From the NCBI RefSeq assembly GCF_000768685.1, contig NZ_AVPK01000004.1:1-64000 (forward strand): DNA of 64,000 bases, in the 5' to 3' direction. Position numbers and translations under genes: made by a program. The notes beneath the pieces are model-generated. The model was not told where the DNA came from. It made no database searches and saw only the letters and a list, made by a program, of their open reading frames with translations. The stretch is from Knoellia subterranea KCTC 19937 (GTDB taxonomy: Bacteria; Actinomycetota; Actinomycetes; Actinomycetales; Dermatophilaceae). Shown here in pieces: positions 45,067 through 54,794 of the stretch. Each line of letters opens with the position of its first letter. The stretch's first letter is position 1.

Positions 45067-46095
45067 ATGAGGATCGGACTGGCCGGTGTGGGCCGCATCG
45101 GCGCCTTCCACGCGAGCACTCTGGCGGGCATCGACGCCGTCGAGGAGGTCGTCGTGGCGGACCTCGATACAGACCTCGCCCAGCACGTGGCCGCTGACCA
45201 GGGCCTCTCGATGGCTCCGGACATCGACTCGCTCCTCGCCTCCGACCCCGACGCCTTCGTCATCACGACGGCGACCACGGCGCACGCCGAGCTGATCCGC
45301 AAGGCGGTGGCGGCCGGCATACCCACGTTCTGTGAGAAGCCGGTTGCCGCAACGCTCGACGAGACCATCGCGCTCAGCGAACTCGTCGAGGGCCTCGGCG
45401 TTCCGGTGCACGTCGGGTTCCAGCGGCGCTTCGACGCGGGCTATCGCCGTGCGCGGGCCGCCGTCGAGAGCGGCGAGCTCGGCACCATCCACGCACTGCG
45501 CGCCCTGACGCACGACCGGCAGCCGCCCCACGCGGCCTACATCCCGACGAGCGGTGGGATCTTCCGCGACTGCTCCGTGCACGACTTCGACATCGTTCGC
45601 TTCGTCACCGGCCACGACGTCGCGACGGTCCATGCCACGGGCGGCAACAAGGGCGCCGACTTCTTCGCCGAGGCGGGGGACGTCGACACCGGCGCCGCGA
45701 TCCTCACCCTCGACGACGGCACGATCGTCACCGCCACGGCGACGCGATACAGCGGCGCCGGGCACGACGTGCGCCTCGAGGTCATGGGGTCGGAGGGCAG
45801 CATCGCCGTGGGCCTCGACGACACCCTCGCGCTTCGCTCGGCGGAGGAGGGCGTGACCTTCCCGGCGGGACCTCCGCACGACAGCTTCATGCAGCGGTTC
45901 CATGCGGCCTACGTCGCCGAACTCACCGCCTTCTGTGACGTCGCGGCCGGTCGGGCGCCGGTCCCGTGCACAGTCCGCGACGCCCTCCAGGCATTCCGGG
46001 TGGCGGAGGCGTGCGAGCGATCGCGGGCCGAAGGTCGCGCCGTCGCGATGGCCGAGATTGCCGACGCGCCCGCGCTCGCGGGGGTCGAGAAGTGA
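45067..46095 (+). CDS. iolG: inositol 2-dehydrogenase
   Basis: First step of myo-inositol degradation, to scyllo-inosose, with NAD. The 342-residue Gfo/Idh/MocA protein has the Rossmann motif LAGVGRIGAFHAS, the CEKPVA motif with the catalytic Lys, and the DFDIVRFVTG region. The start at 45067 matches the family's first residue (MRIGLAGVGRIG). It begins the iol operon. A second member, at 51799, shares the fold. Confidence 0.9.
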   Translation: MRIGLAGVGRIGAFHASTLAGIDAVEEVVVADLDTDLAQHVAADQGLSMAPDIDSLLASDPDAFVITTATTAHAELIRKAVAAGIPTFCEKPVAATLDETIALSELVEGLGVPVHVGFQRRFDAGYRRARAAVESGELGTIHALRALTHDRQPPHAAYIPTSGGIFRDCSVHDFDIVRFVTGHDVATVHATGGNKGADFFAEAGDVDTGAAILTLDDGTIVTATATRYSGAGHDVRLEVMGSEGSIAVGLDDTLALRSAEEGVTFPAGPPHDSFMQRFHAAYVAELTAFCDVAAGRAPVPCTVRDALQAFRVAEACERSRAEGRAVAMAEIADAPALAGVEK

Positions 46096-47102
46096 TGGGG
46101 GAGGACGAGATCGTCGTGTCCGGGATGGCTCCGCACGCGCCGGCTCCGCTCCTCGACCGCATTGCCGCGGCTCCGATCTCGTGGGGAGTGTGCGAGGTCC
46201 CGGGCTGGGGCCACCAGCTCGACGTCGACACCGTCCTGACGCAGATGCGTGAACTCGGCGTCGTGGCAACGGAATTCGGACCGGATGGCTTCCTGCCGGA
46301 CGCGCCCGAGGACAAAGCGCGGGTCCTTGCCGATGCCGGGCTGCGGGCCGTTGGCCAGTTCGTCCCCGTCGTCCTCCACGACCCGTCGCACGACCCGCTG
46401 CCCGAGGTCGAGGTGGCGATGGAGTCCCTCGTCGCGGCCCGGGCCAACGTCGTCGTCGTTGCGGCAGCCACCGGCGTCGAGGGTTACGACGAGCGGCCGG
46501 ACCTCACGGACGCACAGTGGGACACACTCCTGGCCAACCTCGACCGCATCACCGACGCGGCCGTCGCTCACGGCCTCCTCGCGGCACTGCACCCCCACGT
46601 GGGCACCCTCGTCGAGTCCGGGGTGGAGACCGAACGCGTCCTCGCCGGCTCGCGCATCGGCCTCTGTCTCGACACCGGGCATCTCCTCATCGGTGGCGGT
46701 GACCCCGTGGCGCTCGCGCGCTCCCACCCGGATCGCATCGGCCACGTGCACCTCAAGGACGTGCGTGCCGACCTCGCGCGGGAGGTCCAGGAGGGTCGGC
46801 GCACCTATACGGACGCAGTGGCTGCGGGGATGTACGTCCCGCTCGGCGGGGGTGACGTCGACGTCGCCGCGATCGTCGGATCGCTCGAGGGCAGTGGGTA
46901 TGCCGGGTGGTACGTCCTCGAGCAGGACACCGTTCTCGACGGGCCACCTTCGCAGACGGGTGTCGACCCAGTGGCCGACGTGAGGACGTCCCTTCAGTTC
47001 ATGGGCAACCTCTCCCCGCGTCCCGAAGTCACCCAATTGGACAGGCACGCGCGACCCGGCGGAGGCGAGGAAGCGAAGCGGGGGAGCGACGGCGATGGGT
47101 GA
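46095..47102 (+). CDS. iolE: myo-inosose-2 dehydratase family TIM-barrel protein
   Basis: Converts scyllo-inosose to a trihydroxycyclohexanedione. The 335-residue protein carries the family N-terminal ISWGVCEVPGWGHQLD, a metal-binding TIM barrel with LCLDTGHLLIGGG and VHLKDV. Its start ATG shares one base with the iolG stop. The last 25 or so residues (from SPRPEVTQLD) come from a half copy of repeat D plus a Gly/Lys-rich tail, and are probably not functional. It overlaps iolC by eight bases. Confidence 0.9.
   Translation: MGEDEIVVSGMAPHAPAPLLDRIAAAPISWGVCEVPGWGHQLDVDTVLTQMRELGVVATEFGPDGFLPDAPEDKARVLADAGLRAVGQFVPVVLHDPSHDPLPEVEVAMESLVAARANVVVVAAATGVEGYDERPDLTDAQWDTLLANLDRITDAAVAHGLLAALHPHVGTLVESGVETERVLAGSRIGLCLDTGHLLIGGGDPVALARSHPDRIGHVHLKDVRADLAREVQEGRRTYTDAVAAGMYVPLGGGDVDVAAIVGSLEGSGYAGWYVLEQDTVLDGPPSQTGVDPVADVRTSLQFMGNLSPRPEVTQLDRHARPGGGEEAKRGSDGDG
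47020..47038. repeat. half copy of repeat family D inside iolE
   Basis: Nineteen bases (GTCCCGAAGTCACCCAATT) are identical to an arm end of the hairpin at 25287-25366, here without its partner arm. They encode part of the IolE tail. Confidence 0.6.
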
Positions 47103-48084
47103 GCGGACGGCATACGAGGGTCGTGAGTTCTTTGATCTCGTGGCGATCGGGCGGACGGGTGTCGACATCTATCCACTGCAGCACGGCGTGGGGCTCGAGG
47201 ACGTCAGCACGTTCCAGAAGTTCCTCGGCGGCAGCGCCACGAACGTCGCGGTGGCGACGGCGCAACACGGGCACCGGGTGGCGCTCGTGACGCGGGTCGG
47301 GCCGGACGCGTTCGGTCGATATGTGCGGCTCGAGGCGGAGCGGCTCGGGGTCGATCCGCTGCACATCCGCGCGATCGAGGGGGAGCCGGGGCGCGTGCCG
47401 CCGACGCCGGTGACGCTGTGCGAGGTCCACCCGCCGGACGACTTCCCGCTGACGTTCTATCGCTACCCCACAGCTCCGGACCTCATGGTCGAACCCGATG
47501 ACGCCATGGTCGCCGACGTCGCGGCGGCCCGCGTCCACTGGTCGACCGTCACCGGCCTGTCCCAGGAGCCCTCTCGCGCAACGCATTTCGAGTTGTGGGG
47601 CGCGCGTGGACGCGCCGAGCACACCGTCCTCGACCTCGACTGGCGACCGATGTTCTGGGACTCGCCCGCCCAGGCCACGGCCCAGGTCGAGCGGGCACTG
47701 GAGCACGTCACCGTCGCTGTCGGCAACGGTGAGGAGTGCGAGGTCGCAGTCGGGGAGAGCGACCCTCAGCGTGCCGCGGACGCGTTGTTGGAGCGTGGGG
47801 TGGAGCTCGCCGTCGTCAAGCAGGGGCCTCGCGGAGTCCTCGCAGCGACGCGAGATGAGCGCGTCGAGGTGCCCGCCTTCCCGGTCGATGTCGTCAATGG
47901 GCTCGGCGCCGGTGACGGCTTCGGTGGGGCGCTCGTCCATGGGCTGCTCGCCGGCTGGGACCTGAAGCGGCTCATCGAGTTCGCCAACGTCGCGGGGGCG
48001 ATCGTCGCGGGACGGCTGGAGTGTTCGACGGCCATGCCCACGAGTTCCGAGGTTGACGCCGCACTGGCAGCAGGGAGGGCCTGA
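47095..48084 (+). CDS. iolC: 5-dehydro-2-deoxygluconokinase
   Basis: Phosphorylates the ring-opened inositol intermediate. The 329-residue PfkB-type kinase has the GGSATNVAVA motif near the N terminus and NGLGAGDGFGGAL with the catalytic Asp near the C terminus. It starts with ATG inside the iolE tail. A GTATGCCGTCCGCTC copy (reverse strand) lies in codons 3-7 (GERTAY). Confidence 0.93.
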   Translation: MGERTAYEGREFFDLVAIGRTGVDIYPLQHGVGLEDVSTFQKFLGGSATNVAVATAQHGHRVALVTRVGPDAFGRYVRLEAERLGVDPLHIRAIEGEPGRVPPTPVTLCEVHPPDDFPLTFYRYPTAPDLMVEPDDAMVADVAAARVHWSTVTGLSQEPSRATHFELWGARGRAEHTVLDLDWRPMFWDSPAQATAQVERALEHVTVAVGNGEECEVAVGESDPQRAADALLERGVELAVVKQGPRGVLAATRDERVEVPAFPVDVVNGLGAGDGFGGALVHGLLAGWDLKRLIEFANVAGAIVAGRLECSTAMPTSSEVDAALAAGRA

Positions 48085-48983
48085 TGGACGAGCCGATCAC
48101 AGACCTCGACGGCCTCACCCGAGTCCGGGCGACGAACCCGGACCGCATTACCTCGGCCTGGGCGGAGCGCGGCCGGCGCCCTCTCGTGCGTGACGACGCC
48201 CGACTGCTGCTCATCGCAGCGGACCACCCGGCGCGCGGTGCTCTCGGAGTGCGCGACGACGCGCTCGCCATGGGCAGCCGGCGTGATCTGCTCGATCGTC
48301 TGGTGGCGGCACTGGCTCGACCCGGCGTGGACGGCGTCCTCGCCACGGCCGACGTCCTCGACGACCTCGCCCTCCTCGGCGCACTCGACGGCAAGGTCGT
48401 CATCGGTTCGATGAACCGCGGCGGCTTGCAGGGAGCGGCGTTCGAGCTCGACGACCGTTTCACCGGCTGGACCGCCGACGAGATCGCTGCCCGCGGACTC
48501 GACGGCGGCAAGATGCTCACCCGGATCTGCCTCGATGACCCCGGCACCGCAGCGACGCTCGAGGCGAGCGGACGGGCCGTCACCGAACTGGCTGCCCGCG
48601 GACTGGTCGCCCTCGTCGAACCCTTCCTGTCCGTCGTCGAGGGCGGACGCGTTCGCAATCTCCTCGACCCCGACTCCGTCATCCGGTCGGTCGCCGTCGC
48701 GAGCGGCCTCGGTGCCAGTTCCGCGCACACCTGGCTCAAGCTCCCCGTTGTCGACGACCTGGCTCGGGTCATGGAAGCGACGACCCTCCCGACGCTCCTG
48801 CTCGGCGGAGACCCGGTCGGCGATCCGGAGGACACGTATGCCGCGTGGTCCGACGCGCTGCTCCTCCCGTCCGTGACCGGTCTCGTCGTCGGACGGGCGC
48901 TGCTCTACCCGCCGGATGGGGACGTCGAGGCGGCGGTCGACATCGCCTCCGGTCTCGTCCACGGCACGGGTCTGTCGTCATGA
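48084..48983 (+). CDS. Cgl0159-family (beta/alpha)8 protein, probable aldolase of the iol pathway
   Basis: A 299-residue TIM-barrel protein (LLIAADHPARGALG near the N terminus, VIGSMNRGGL, GGKMLTRI with a possible Schiff-base Lys, WLKLPVV). It resembles the Cgl0159 family found in actinobacterial iol clusters. The pathway still needs an aldolase for 2-deoxy-5-keto-gluconate 6-phosphate, and no IolJ is present, so this gene may supply that step; this is inference. Its start shares a base with the iolC stop. Confidence 0.75.
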   Translation: MDEPITDLDGLTRVRATNPDRITSAWAERGRRPLVRDDARLLLIAADHPARGALGVRDDALAMGSRRDLLDRLVAALARPGVDGVLATADVLDDLALLGALDGKVVIGSMNRGGLQGAAFELDDRFTGWTADEIAARGLDGGKMLTRICLDDPGTAATLEASGRAVTELAARGLVALVEPFLSVVEGGRVRNLLDPDSVIRSVAVASGLGASSAHTWLKLPVVDDLARVMEATTLPTLLLGGDPVGDPEDTYAAWSDALLLPSVTGLVVGRALLYPPDGDVEAAVDIASGLVHGTGLSS

Positions 48984-49870
48984 GTCCCAGCGGATACGGA
49001 GCAGACAACCATCGGTGGTTCCGGCCGATGGGAACTCTGGACGACGGCGAGTTCCAGGTTGCGGTCACGCCGACGGCGACGAACCCGGTCGAGGGTTGGG
49101 AGCACACGTCGTTGCGGGTGGCCTGGCTGGCTCCGGGCGGGCTCGTGGAGCACGAGACCGGTGACGAGGAGATCGTCGTCGTGCCGTTGGTCGGCTCCTT
49201 CGACATCGAGGTGGAGGGCTTCGACGCGATCTCGCTCGACGGGAGGGTGAGCGTCTTCGACGGACCGAGCGACACGGCATACCTCCCGCGACGGCGCACG
49301 ATTACGGTGCGCAACAACGGAACTGGCGACGCGCGGGTCGCTCTGTGCGGTGCGCGCGCGACGACTGAACGCGAACCGCGACGCATCGCCGCCGACGAGG
49401 CGACGCCGGAGCAGCGCGGCGCGGGCAACGCGAGCCGCGAAGTGCGCGCGTTCGGGCTGCCGCCGGTGCTCGACGCTGACTCGATCCTCGTCTGCGAGGT
49501 CATCACGCCCGCCGGCAACTGGAGCTCGTGGCCGCCGCACAAGCACGACGAGGATCGGCTCGGCGAGGAGTCGGAGCTCGAGGAGATCTACTACTTCGAG
49601 ACGCGGTCGACGGACCCGCGAGGCACGGATCCCTTGGGGTACCAACGGGTCTACGGCTCGGGTGCGCGACCGATCGACGTGCTCGCCGAGGTCCGCACCG
49701 GCGACGTCGTCCTCGTCCCGCACGGCTGGCACGGACCGGCGATGGCCGCTCCGGACGCCGACCTCTACTACCTCAACGTCATGGCCGGGCCCGGTGCCGA
49801 GAGAGCATGGCTCATCACCGACGACCCGGCGCACGCGTGGGTGCGCGAGACCTGGAGTGAGCAGGAGTGA
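48980..49870 (+). CDS. iolB: 5-deoxy-glucuronate isomerase
   Basis: A 296-residue bicupin enzyme. The first cupin carries GLVEHETGDEEIVVVPL and the second PPHKHDEDRLGEESELEEIYYFE, with His and Glu metal ligands, and VLVPHGWHGPAMA. It isomerises the product of IolD. The ATG overlaps the preceding stop (ATGA). Confidence 0.93.
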   Translation: MSPSGYGADNHRWFRPMGTLDDGEFQVAVTPTATNPVEGWEHTSLRVAWLAPGGLVEHETGDEEIVVVPLVGSFDIEVEGFDAISLDGRVSVFDGPSDTAYLPRRRTITVRNNGTGDARVALCGARATTEREPRRIAADEATPEQRGAGNASREVRAFGLPPVLDADSILVCEVITPAGNWSSWPPHKHDEDRLGEESELEEIYYFETRSTDPRGTDPLGYQRVYGSGARPIDVLAEVRTGDVVLVPHGWHGPAMAAPDADLYYLNVMAGPGAERAWLITDDPAHAWVRETWSEQE

Positions 49871-49876
49871 GCGGGC

Positions 49877-51802
49877 ATGAGTGACACAGTGCGGTTGACG
49901 GTCGGGCAGGCGGTCGTCCGCTTCCTCGGGCAGCAGTGGTCCGAGCGAGACGGCGAAAGGCAGCGGCTCTTCGCCGGGTGCCTCGGCATCTTCGGCCACG
50001 GCAACGTCGCCGGTCTCGGCCAGGGTCTGCTCGAGGACGAGCTCGGCTCTGGTGCGTTGCCGTATGTCCTCGTCCGCAACGAGCAGGCGATGGTGCACAC
50101 GGCGGTCGGCTTCGCGCGCCAACGCGACCGCCTCCAGACGTGGGCGTGCACCGCCTCGGTCGGCCCCGGCTCGACAAACATGCTGACGGGTGCCGCGCTC
50201 GCGACGATCAACCGCATCCCGGTGTTGCTCCTGCCTTCTGGCACCTTCGCGACGCGGGTCGCCGCCCCGGTGCTCCAGGAGCTCGAGACGTCGTATGCCG
50301 GTGACGTCACCGTCAATGACGCCTTCCGTCCGCTGTCGCGCTTCTTCGACGAAGTGCAGCGACCCGAGCAGCTACCGTCGGCGCTCCTGTCGGCGATGCG
50401 GGTGCTCACGGACCCGGCCGAGACGGGCGCCGTGACGATCTCACTGCCACAGGACGTGCAGGCAGAGGCGTACGGCTGGCCGGTCGAGCTCTTCGACGAG
50501 CGGGTGTGGCACGTGGCCCGGCCGGTGCCCGAGGCGTCGCGGATCTCGGCTGCTGCGGATCTCATCCGCAGTGCACGCAAGCCGCTCCTCGTGGCCGGCG
50601 GCGGCGTTCACTACTCTGGTGCGGAGGAGGTGCTGGCCGAATTCGCCTCTGCCACAGGCGTTCCCGTGGCAGAGACGCAGGCGGGGAAGGGCTCGCTGCT
50701 GCACGGGCACCCACAACTCGTCGGAGCCGTTGGGTCGACCGGCACCACCGCGGCCAACGCGCTCGCTGGCGAAGCTGATGTCGTTATCGGTATCGGCACC
50801 CGCTGGTCGGACTTCACGACCGCATCACGAACAGCATTCGCGCGCAGGGGAGTTCGCTTCGTCAACATCAACATCGCCGGGTTCGACGCGGGGAAGCTCG
50901 CCGGGCTCTCCGTCGTGGGCGACGCCCGCGAGGCCCTGGTCGCGCTCGCCGAGGCCCTGTCGGACTGGTCCGTGTCCGACGCCTATCGCAAGCGTCAGGG
51001 CACCCTGTGGCGCCGATGGGACAAAGCCGTGCGGACGGCATACGCACCGCCTGCGGAGGTGACCGACGCCCTGGCGAGCGGCTTGCTCACGCAGGCGAGC
51101 GTCATCGGTGCCGTCAACGAGCTGAGCGACCCACGGGACGTCGTCCTGTGCGCCGCGGGATCGATGCCCGGCGACCTCCACAAGCTGTGGCGGGTGCGGG
51201 ACCGCAAGGGCTATCACGTGGAGTACGGCTACTCCTGCATGGGCTACGAAGTGCCCGCGTCAATCGGCATCCGGTGGGCGGATCCGACCCGGGATGTCTT
51301 CGCGATGGTCGGAGACGCCGGCTACCTCATGATGCCGACCGAGCTCGTCACTGCCGTGCAGGAGCGGGTCAAGGTCATCGTCGTCCTCGTGCAGAACCAC
51401 GGTTTCCACTCCATCGGGTCGCTGTCGGAAAGCCTTGGCTCGCAACGGTTCGGGACGGCCTATCGCATGCGCGACGAGGGATCACATCGACTCGAGGGCG
51501 ACCGTCTGCCCGTCGACCTCGCCGCCAACGCCCGCAGCCTCGGCGCCCACGTCATCGAGGTTCACTCGCGCGAGGAGCTCGCCGACGCGATCGCCGAGGC
51601 CAAAGCGTGGCCGAGTGATGGCGGCCCGGTCGTCATCCACGTCGAGACCGACCCCCGGGTCTTCGCGCCCGACAGCGAGAGCTGGTGGGACGTGCCGGTG
51701 GCGCAGGTGAGCAACCTCGAGTCGACGCGTTCCGCGCACGACGCCTATGTACAGCACAAGGCTGCGCAGCGTCCGTTCGTCACACCCAGCGAGTCGTCAT
51801 GA
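49877..51802 (+). CDS. iolD: 3D-(3,5/4)-trihydroxycyclohexane-1,2-dione hydrolase
   Basis: A thiamine-diphosphate enzyme that opens the inositol ring. The 641-residue protein has the N-terminal domain with the catalytic Glu in RNEQAMVHTAVG, a middle domain, and the C-terminal ThDP-binding domain with GDAGYLMMPTELVTA...VVLVQN. The start is near the iolB stop (six bases). One GTATGCCG motif lies in the middle (50293) and one at 51036. Confidence 0.95.
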   Translation: MSDTVRLTVGQAVVRFLGQQWSERDGERQRLFAGCLGIFGHGNVAGLGQGLLEDELGSGALPYVLVRNEQAMVHTAVGFARQRDRLQTWACTASVGPGSTNMLTGAALATINRIPVLLLPSGTFATRVAAPVLQELETSYAGDVTVNDAFRPLSRFFDEVQRPEQLPSALLSAMRVLTDPAETGAVTISLPQDVQAEAYGWPVELFDERVWHVARPVPEASRISAAADLIRSARKPLLVAGGGVHYSGAEEVLAEFASATGVPVAETQAGKGSLLHGHPQLVGAVGSTGTTAANALAGEADVVIGIGTRWSDFTTASRTAFARRGVRFVNINIAGFDAGKLAGLSVVGDAREALVALAEALSDWSVSDAYRKRQGTLWRRWDKAVRTAYAPPAEVTDALASGLLTQASVIGAVNELSDPRDVVLCAAGSMPGDLHKLWRVRDRKGYHVEYGYSCMGYEVPASIGIRWADPTRDVFAMVGDAGYLMMPTELVTAVQERVKVIVVLVQNHGFHSIGSLSESLGSQRFGTAYRMRDEGSHRLEGDRLPVDLAANARSLGAHVIEVHSREELADAIAEAKAWPSDGGPVVIHVETDPRVFAPDSESWWDVPVAQVSNLESTRSAHDAYVQHKAAQRPFVTPSESS

Positions 51803-52923
51803 GCGGGGGCGTGGGCAGCAACGACGTCGTGCGGGTCGGGATCGTCGGCGTCGGAATCATGGGTGCCGACCACGCCGAGCGGCTCGCCCGCCGGATCGCA
51901 GGCGCGAGGCTCGTGGCCGTCGCGGACCCGGACGAGGGGCGCGCTCGGGACCTTGCCGCGCGCTTCGAGGGCGTCCGGGCGGGCGCCGACGCGCTCGAGC
52001 TCATCGCTGCGGACGATGTCGACGCGGTGTTGCTGGCGTCACCCGGTTTCGTCCACGAGGACCAGGTGCTTGCCTGCCTCGCGGCGGACAAGCCGGTGTT
52101 GTGCGAGAAGCCGCTCACGATGGACTCGGAGTCGTCGTTGCGTCTCGTCGCCGCCGACCGGGAGGCGGAGGAGCGTGTGGGTCGACGTCTCGTCCAGGTC
52201 GGCTTCATGCGGCGGTTCGACCCGGAGTATGCCGGTCTGCGGACCCTGTTGGAGAGCGGCGAGTTGGGGCGCACCCTCCTGCTCCACAACGTCCACCGCA
52301 ACGCGTCCGTCCCGAACGCCGACTTCCGCTCGGAGATGATCGTGCGCGACAGCCTCGTCCACGAGGTCGACGTCGCACGGTTCCTCTTCGGCGAAGAGGT
52401 CGTCGCGATCCAGGTCCTCTCACCCGCACCGACGTCGCACGCCGCCGACGGGGTCATCGACCCTCAGGTCGCGATCTTCACGATGGCCGGGGGCGGGATC
52501 GTCACCAACGAGGTGTTCGTCAACAGCCAGGTCGGCTACGAAGTGCGTTGCGAGGCGGTGGCCGAACGCGGCTCAGCCGTCATCGGTCGCCCGTCCTCGA
52601 GCACCTACACGACGGCGCTCGCCGTCGACGGGCTCGGTCGCTGGGGTGGAGAGGTGCCGGCGGACTACCGCACGAGGTTCGCCACGGCATACGACCTCGA
52701 AGTCCAGGCGTGGGTCGACTCGGTGAGGTCCGGCACTCCGGTGGGCCCCACGGCCTGGGACGGGTACGCCGCCACGGCGGTCTCGACCGCGGGGATGGCG
52801 TCGCTCGCCTCCGGGGAACGCGTCGACATCGCCCTCGCCGACCCACAGACCCTGTCCCACAGCGCATCCAGCCCCGACACTGACACCAGCGAGAACGCAC
52901 CCAGCACGAAGGAACAGCCATGA
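51799..52923 (+). CDS. Gfo/Idh/MocA family oxidoreductase, second inositol dehydrogenase
   Basis: A 374-residue NAD-dependent enzyme: VRVGIVGVGIMGADHAERLAR (Rossmann), CEKPLTMDSE (catalytic Lys), and IVRDSLVHEVDVARFLFG. It overlaps iolD by ATGA and iolA by ATGA, so it belongs to the operon. It may act on scyllo- or chiro-inositol in place of myo-inositol; this is inferred from the common presence of two such genes. Confidence 0.88.
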   Translation: MSGGVGSNDVVRVGIVGVGIMGADHAERLARRIAGARLVAVADPDEGRARDLAARFEGVRAGADALELIAADDVDAVLLASPGFVHEDQVLACLAADKPVLCEKPLTMDSESSLRLVAADREAEERVGRRLVQVGFMRRFDPEYAGLRTLLESGELGRTLLLHNVHRNASVPNADFRSEMIVRDSLVHEVDVARFLFGEEVVAIQVLSPAPTSHAADGVIDPQVAIFTMAGGGIVTNEVFVNSQVGYEVRCEAVAERGSAVIGRPSSSTYTTALAVDGLGRWGGEVPADYRTRFATAYDLEVQAWVDSVRSGTPVGPTAWDGYAATAVSTAGMASLASGERVDIALADPQTLSHSASSPDTDTSENAPSTKEQP

Positions 52924-54416
52924 GCACGCGCATCACCCACCTCATCGCCGGCGACCCCTGGGAGGGCGCCGCGGAGCGGACGAGCCCTGTCTTCAACCCC
53001 GCCACGGGTGAGGAGACCGGCGCACTCGACCTGGCCTCGGCCGACCTCGTCGGCGAGGTCGTGGCCCGGGCCAAGGAGGCGTGGGCGTCGGAGTGGGGCT
53101 CGTCGTCGCTCTCGAAGCGCACCCAGGTGCTGTTCCGGTTCCGCGAACTCCTCAACGAGCGCAAGGAGGAGATCGCGGCGCTCATCACGGCCGAGCACGG
53201 CAAGGTGCTCTCGGACGCGATCGGCGAAGTGAGCCGTGGTCTCGAAGTGGCCGAATTCGCCTGTGGCATACCGCATCTGCTCAAGGGCGGATACACCGAG
53301 AACGCCTCCACGAACGTCGACGTCTACTCGATCCGTCAGCCGCTCGGTGTCGTCGCAGTCATCTCACCGTTCAACTTCCCGGCCATGGTGCCGCTGTGGT
53401 TCGTACCGGTCGCGGTGGCGTGCGGCAACGCCGTCGTCATCAAGCCGTCGGAGAAGGACCCGTCCGCCGTCAACGCCGTCGCCGCCCTGTGGCGCGAAGC
53501 CGGTCTGCCGGACGGTGTCGTCAATGTCGTCCACGGCGACAAGGAGGCGGTCGACGCACTCCTCGTCCACCCGGACGTGAGCGCCGTCTCCTTCGTCGGG
53601 TCCACACCCATCGCCCGCTACGTCTACGAGACAGCAACGGCTCACGGCAAGCGCGTCCAGGCTCTCGGCGGCGCCAAGAACCACATGCTCGTCCTCCCCG
53701 ATGCCGACCTCGATCTGGCTGCCGACGCGGCCGTCAACGCGGGGTTCGGCTCCGCCGGCGAACGCTGCATGGCGATCTCCGCCCTCGTCGCGGTCGAACC
53801 CATCGCCGACGACCTCATCGAGAAGATCAAGGACCGCGTCGGCAAGCTCGTCACCGGCGACGGCACGCGCGGCACCGACATGGGACCGCTCGTCACCCAG
53901 GCGCACCGCGACAAGGTCGCCGGCTATCTCGACTCGGGCGTGGAGGCCGGGGCCGAGCTCGTCGTCGACGGACGCGAGGGCGACGTCGACGCCGAGGACG
54001 GCGGATTCTTCCTGCGGCCGACGCTCTTCGACAAGGTGCAGCCCGGCATGTCGGTCTATGACGACGAGATCTTCGGGCCGGTGCTGTCCGTCGTGCGAGT
54101 CCAGTCCTACGACGAGGGCCTCGACCTCATCAACGCCAACCCCTATGGCAACGGCACGGCGATCTTCACCAACGACGGTGGGGCGGCCCGCCGCTTCCAG
54201 AACGAGGTCGAAGTGGGCATGGTGGGCATCAACGTGCCGATTCCGGTGCCCATGGCCTACTACTCGTTCGGCGGGTGGAAGAACTCGCTCTTCGGTGACA
54301 GCCACGCGCACGGCATGGAGGGCGTGAACTTCTACACCCGCGGCAAGGTCGTCACCTCCCGCTGGCTCGACCCCAGCCACGGCGGTCTCAACCTCGGGTT
54401 CCCGCAGAACACCTGA
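52920..54416 (+). CDS. iolA: methylmalonate-semialdehyde dehydrogenase (CoA acylating)
   Basis: Converts malonate semialdehyde to acetyl-CoA. The 498-residue aldehyde dehydrogenase has the FNFPAMVPLWF and FVGSTPIARYVYE motifs (NAD site), GSAGERCMAISA with the catalytic Cys, and the typical C-terminal FYTRGKVVTSRW. It is the last gene of the operon. Two convergent genes follow, with 48 bases between, holding a GTATGCCGTCC copy (54440) and a small hairpin. Confidence 0.95.
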   Translation: MSTRITHLIAGDPWEGAAERTSPVFNPATGEETGALDLASADLVGEVVARAKEAWASEWGSSSLSKRTQVLFRFRELLNERKEEIAALITAEHGKVLSDAIGEVSRGLEVAEFACGIPHLLKGGYTENASTNVDVYSIRQPLGVVAVISPFNFPAMVPLWFVPVAVACGNAVVIKPSEKDPSAVNAVAALWREAGLPDGVVNVVHGDKEAVDALLVHPDVSAVSFVGSTPIARYVYETATAHGKRVQALGGAKNHMLVLPDADLDLAADAAVNAGFGSAGERCMAISALVAVEPIADDLIEKIKDRVGKLVTGDGTRGTDMGPLVTQAHRDKVAGYLDSGVEAGAELVVDGREGDVDAEDGGFFLRPTLFDKVQPGMSVYDDEIFGPVLSVVRVQSYDEGLDLINANPYGNGTAIFTNDGGAARRFQNEVEVGMVGINVPIPVPMAYYSFGGWKNSLFGDSHAHGMEGVNFYTRGKVVTSRWLDPSHGGLNLGFPQNT

Positions 54417-54464
54417 GCGCGGTCGCGGAGGCGGGCGGACGGCATACGCCTCCGTCGTCCCGAC

Positions 54465-54794
54465 TCAGTCGTCCTCGAGGTCGCCGAGGTCGTCGCGGGT
54501 CAGCCGCGAGCGGTCGATGTGGCCCGCCCGCAGCGCCGCGCGACCCAGCATGTGCGCCGACACGGGTGCGGTGACGAGCTGGAAGATCGCGGCCAGCGCG
54601 AGGATCGTCAGGGCGCTGCGGTCCTCGATGCGCAGGGCGAGCCCGGCGAGGACGAGGAGGATCCCGAGCGACTGGGGCTTGGCGGCGGCGTGGAGCCGGG
54701 TGAGCACGTCGGGGAAGCGCACGAGGCCGATGCCGGCCACGAGAGCGAGCAACGAGCCGAGGATGAGGAAGGCACCCGAGAGGATGCCGGTCAT
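54465..54794 (-). CDS. mnhG: Na+/H+ antiporter subunit G
   Basis: A 109-residue protein with three membrane segments (FLILGSLLALVAGIGLVRFPDVLTRLHAA at the start) and the family LHAAAKPQSLG motif. It is the last gene of the mnh operon, overlapping mnhF by ATGA. Its acidic tail (DDLGDLEDD) faces the cytoplasm. Confidence 0.9.
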   Translation of the reverse strand: MTGILSGAFLILGSLLALVAGIGLVRFPDVLTRLHAAAKPQSLGILLVLAGLALRIEDRSALTILALAAIFQLVTAPVSAHMLGRAALRAGHIDRSRLTRDDLGDLEDD

